A stretch of DNA of 5,909 nt, from contig JAEZBH010000445.1 of assembly GCA_023427285.1 (NCBI GenBank), forward strand, positions 1 through 5,909, given 5' to 3'. The notes below the pieces were generated by a model. It had not been told where the DNA came from. It saw only the letters and a program-made list of their open reading frames with translations, and did not search any database. This document shows, piece by piece, positions 5,639 through 5,909 of the stretch. Every line of letters begins with the position of its first letter. Position 1 is the stretch's first letter. A program made the position numbers and the translations under genes. This DNA comes from Pseudomonadota bacterium. GTDB lineage: Bacteria > Pseudomonadota > Alphaproteobacteria > Sphingomonadales > Sphingomonadaceae.

Positions 5639-5909
5639 ATGGTTGATACCCTTGGTTATCGTATGAAGTTCGCAGTGGTCGCACCGTCGACGAACACCAG
5701 CGTCCAGCCCGAATACGACGATATGCGCCCGCGCGGGGTGACCAACCATTTCTCGCGCATCAGCATTCCCGACACCAAGGTCACCGACGACAAGACCTTC
5801 CTGGAAATGATCGAGAACATCCGCGCCAACACCATGGACGCTGTTGATGTCTCCATGTCCATGGAACCGGGCGCGGTGATCATGGGCATGTCGGCTGAAA
5901 CCTTCTGGG
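5639..5909 (+). CDS. Maleate isomerase / arylmalonate decarboxylase family protein, 5' end (3' truncated by the window)
   Basis: The first 90 residues of an Asp/Glu-racemase-fold protein. The start ATG 5639 is preceded by GGGGA (5626-5630, 8 nt gap). The N-terminal strand and loop FAVVAPSTNTSVQPEYDDM (11-29) match the substrate-binding PS(S/T)NT loop of maleate cis-trans isomerases and arylmalonate decarboxylase. The second conserved segment, AVIMGMSAETFW (79-90), occupies the place of the first catalytic cysteine region. Here it reads Met84-Ser85, with no Cys anywhere in the visible part, and more resembles the arylmalonate decarboxylase motif (LMGTS) than the isomerase GYAC motif. The second Cys half lies beyond the window. 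It may isomerise a cis-enedioic acid, decarboxylate a malonate-type acid or racemise a substrate. With an amidase of the NicF type nearby, maleate-to-fumarate conversion is tempting but the missing Cys argues for caution. Confidence 0.87.
   Translation, partial: MVDTLGYRMKFAVVAPSTNTSVQPEYDDMRPRGVTNHFSRISIPDTKVTDDKTFLEMIENIRANTMDAVDVSMSMEPGAVIMGMSAETFW

Noticed and set aside
5531..5889. Minus-strand open frames (5531-5749 and 5656-5889) over the divergent region and racemase-fold gene
   Set aside because: They are antisense to a clear PSTNT-motif protein and its leader, with no family resemblance. The stronger explanation is a plus-strand gene running off the window.

Overview
The window looks like part of a catabolic (degradative) gene cluster from a GC-rich bacterium, most likely an alpha- or betaproteobacterium. 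The evidence is high third-position GC in every gene, tightly packed genes with strong GGAGG-type ribosome binding sites, and a mix of families typical of proteobacterial aromatic and N-heterocycle degradation islands. Genus cannot be told from this sequence. There are no tRNAs, rRNAs, IS elements or CRISPR repeats.

Layout. (1) Positions 1-2917, plus strand: a tight operon of the 3' end of an HMG-CoA-lyase-like gene, a cysteine hydrolase of the isochorismatase family, and two tandem, diverged paralogues of the PuuE/imidase branch of the polysaccharide deacetylase superfamily. The second and third genes overlap by ATGA and the third and fourth are 4 bp apart. (2) 2979-3785, plus strand: an IclR-family regulator resembling MhpR, with no terminator between it and the operon. 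(3) 3786-3928: a convergent termination zone with one intrinsic terminator for each strand. (4) 3929-5461, minus strand: a two-gene unit, read from 5461 leftward, of a DUF1330 small protein followed by a class A FAD-dependent monooxygenase. (5) 5462-5638: a 177-bp divergent intergenic region carrying short repeats and probably the main control site. (6) 5639-end, plus strand: the 5' end of a maleate isomerase / arylmalonate decarboxylase family gene, cut by the window edge.

How the genes may work together (inference). A flavin monooxygenase hydroxylates or opens a ring. Two metal-independent deacetylase-fold hydrolases open cyclic amide or imide bonds. The cysteine hydrolase removes an amide or carbamoyl nitrogen. 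The Asp/Glu-racemase-fold enzyme isomerises or decarboxylates the resulting diacid. The lyase splits a CoA-activated end product. This resembles the lower nicotinate/maleamate route (NicF- and NicE-like steps) and the cyclic-imide route (imidase, then half-amidase), but the gene set matches neither exactly. The substrate is not identifiable from sequence, and this is the part most likely to be undescribed.
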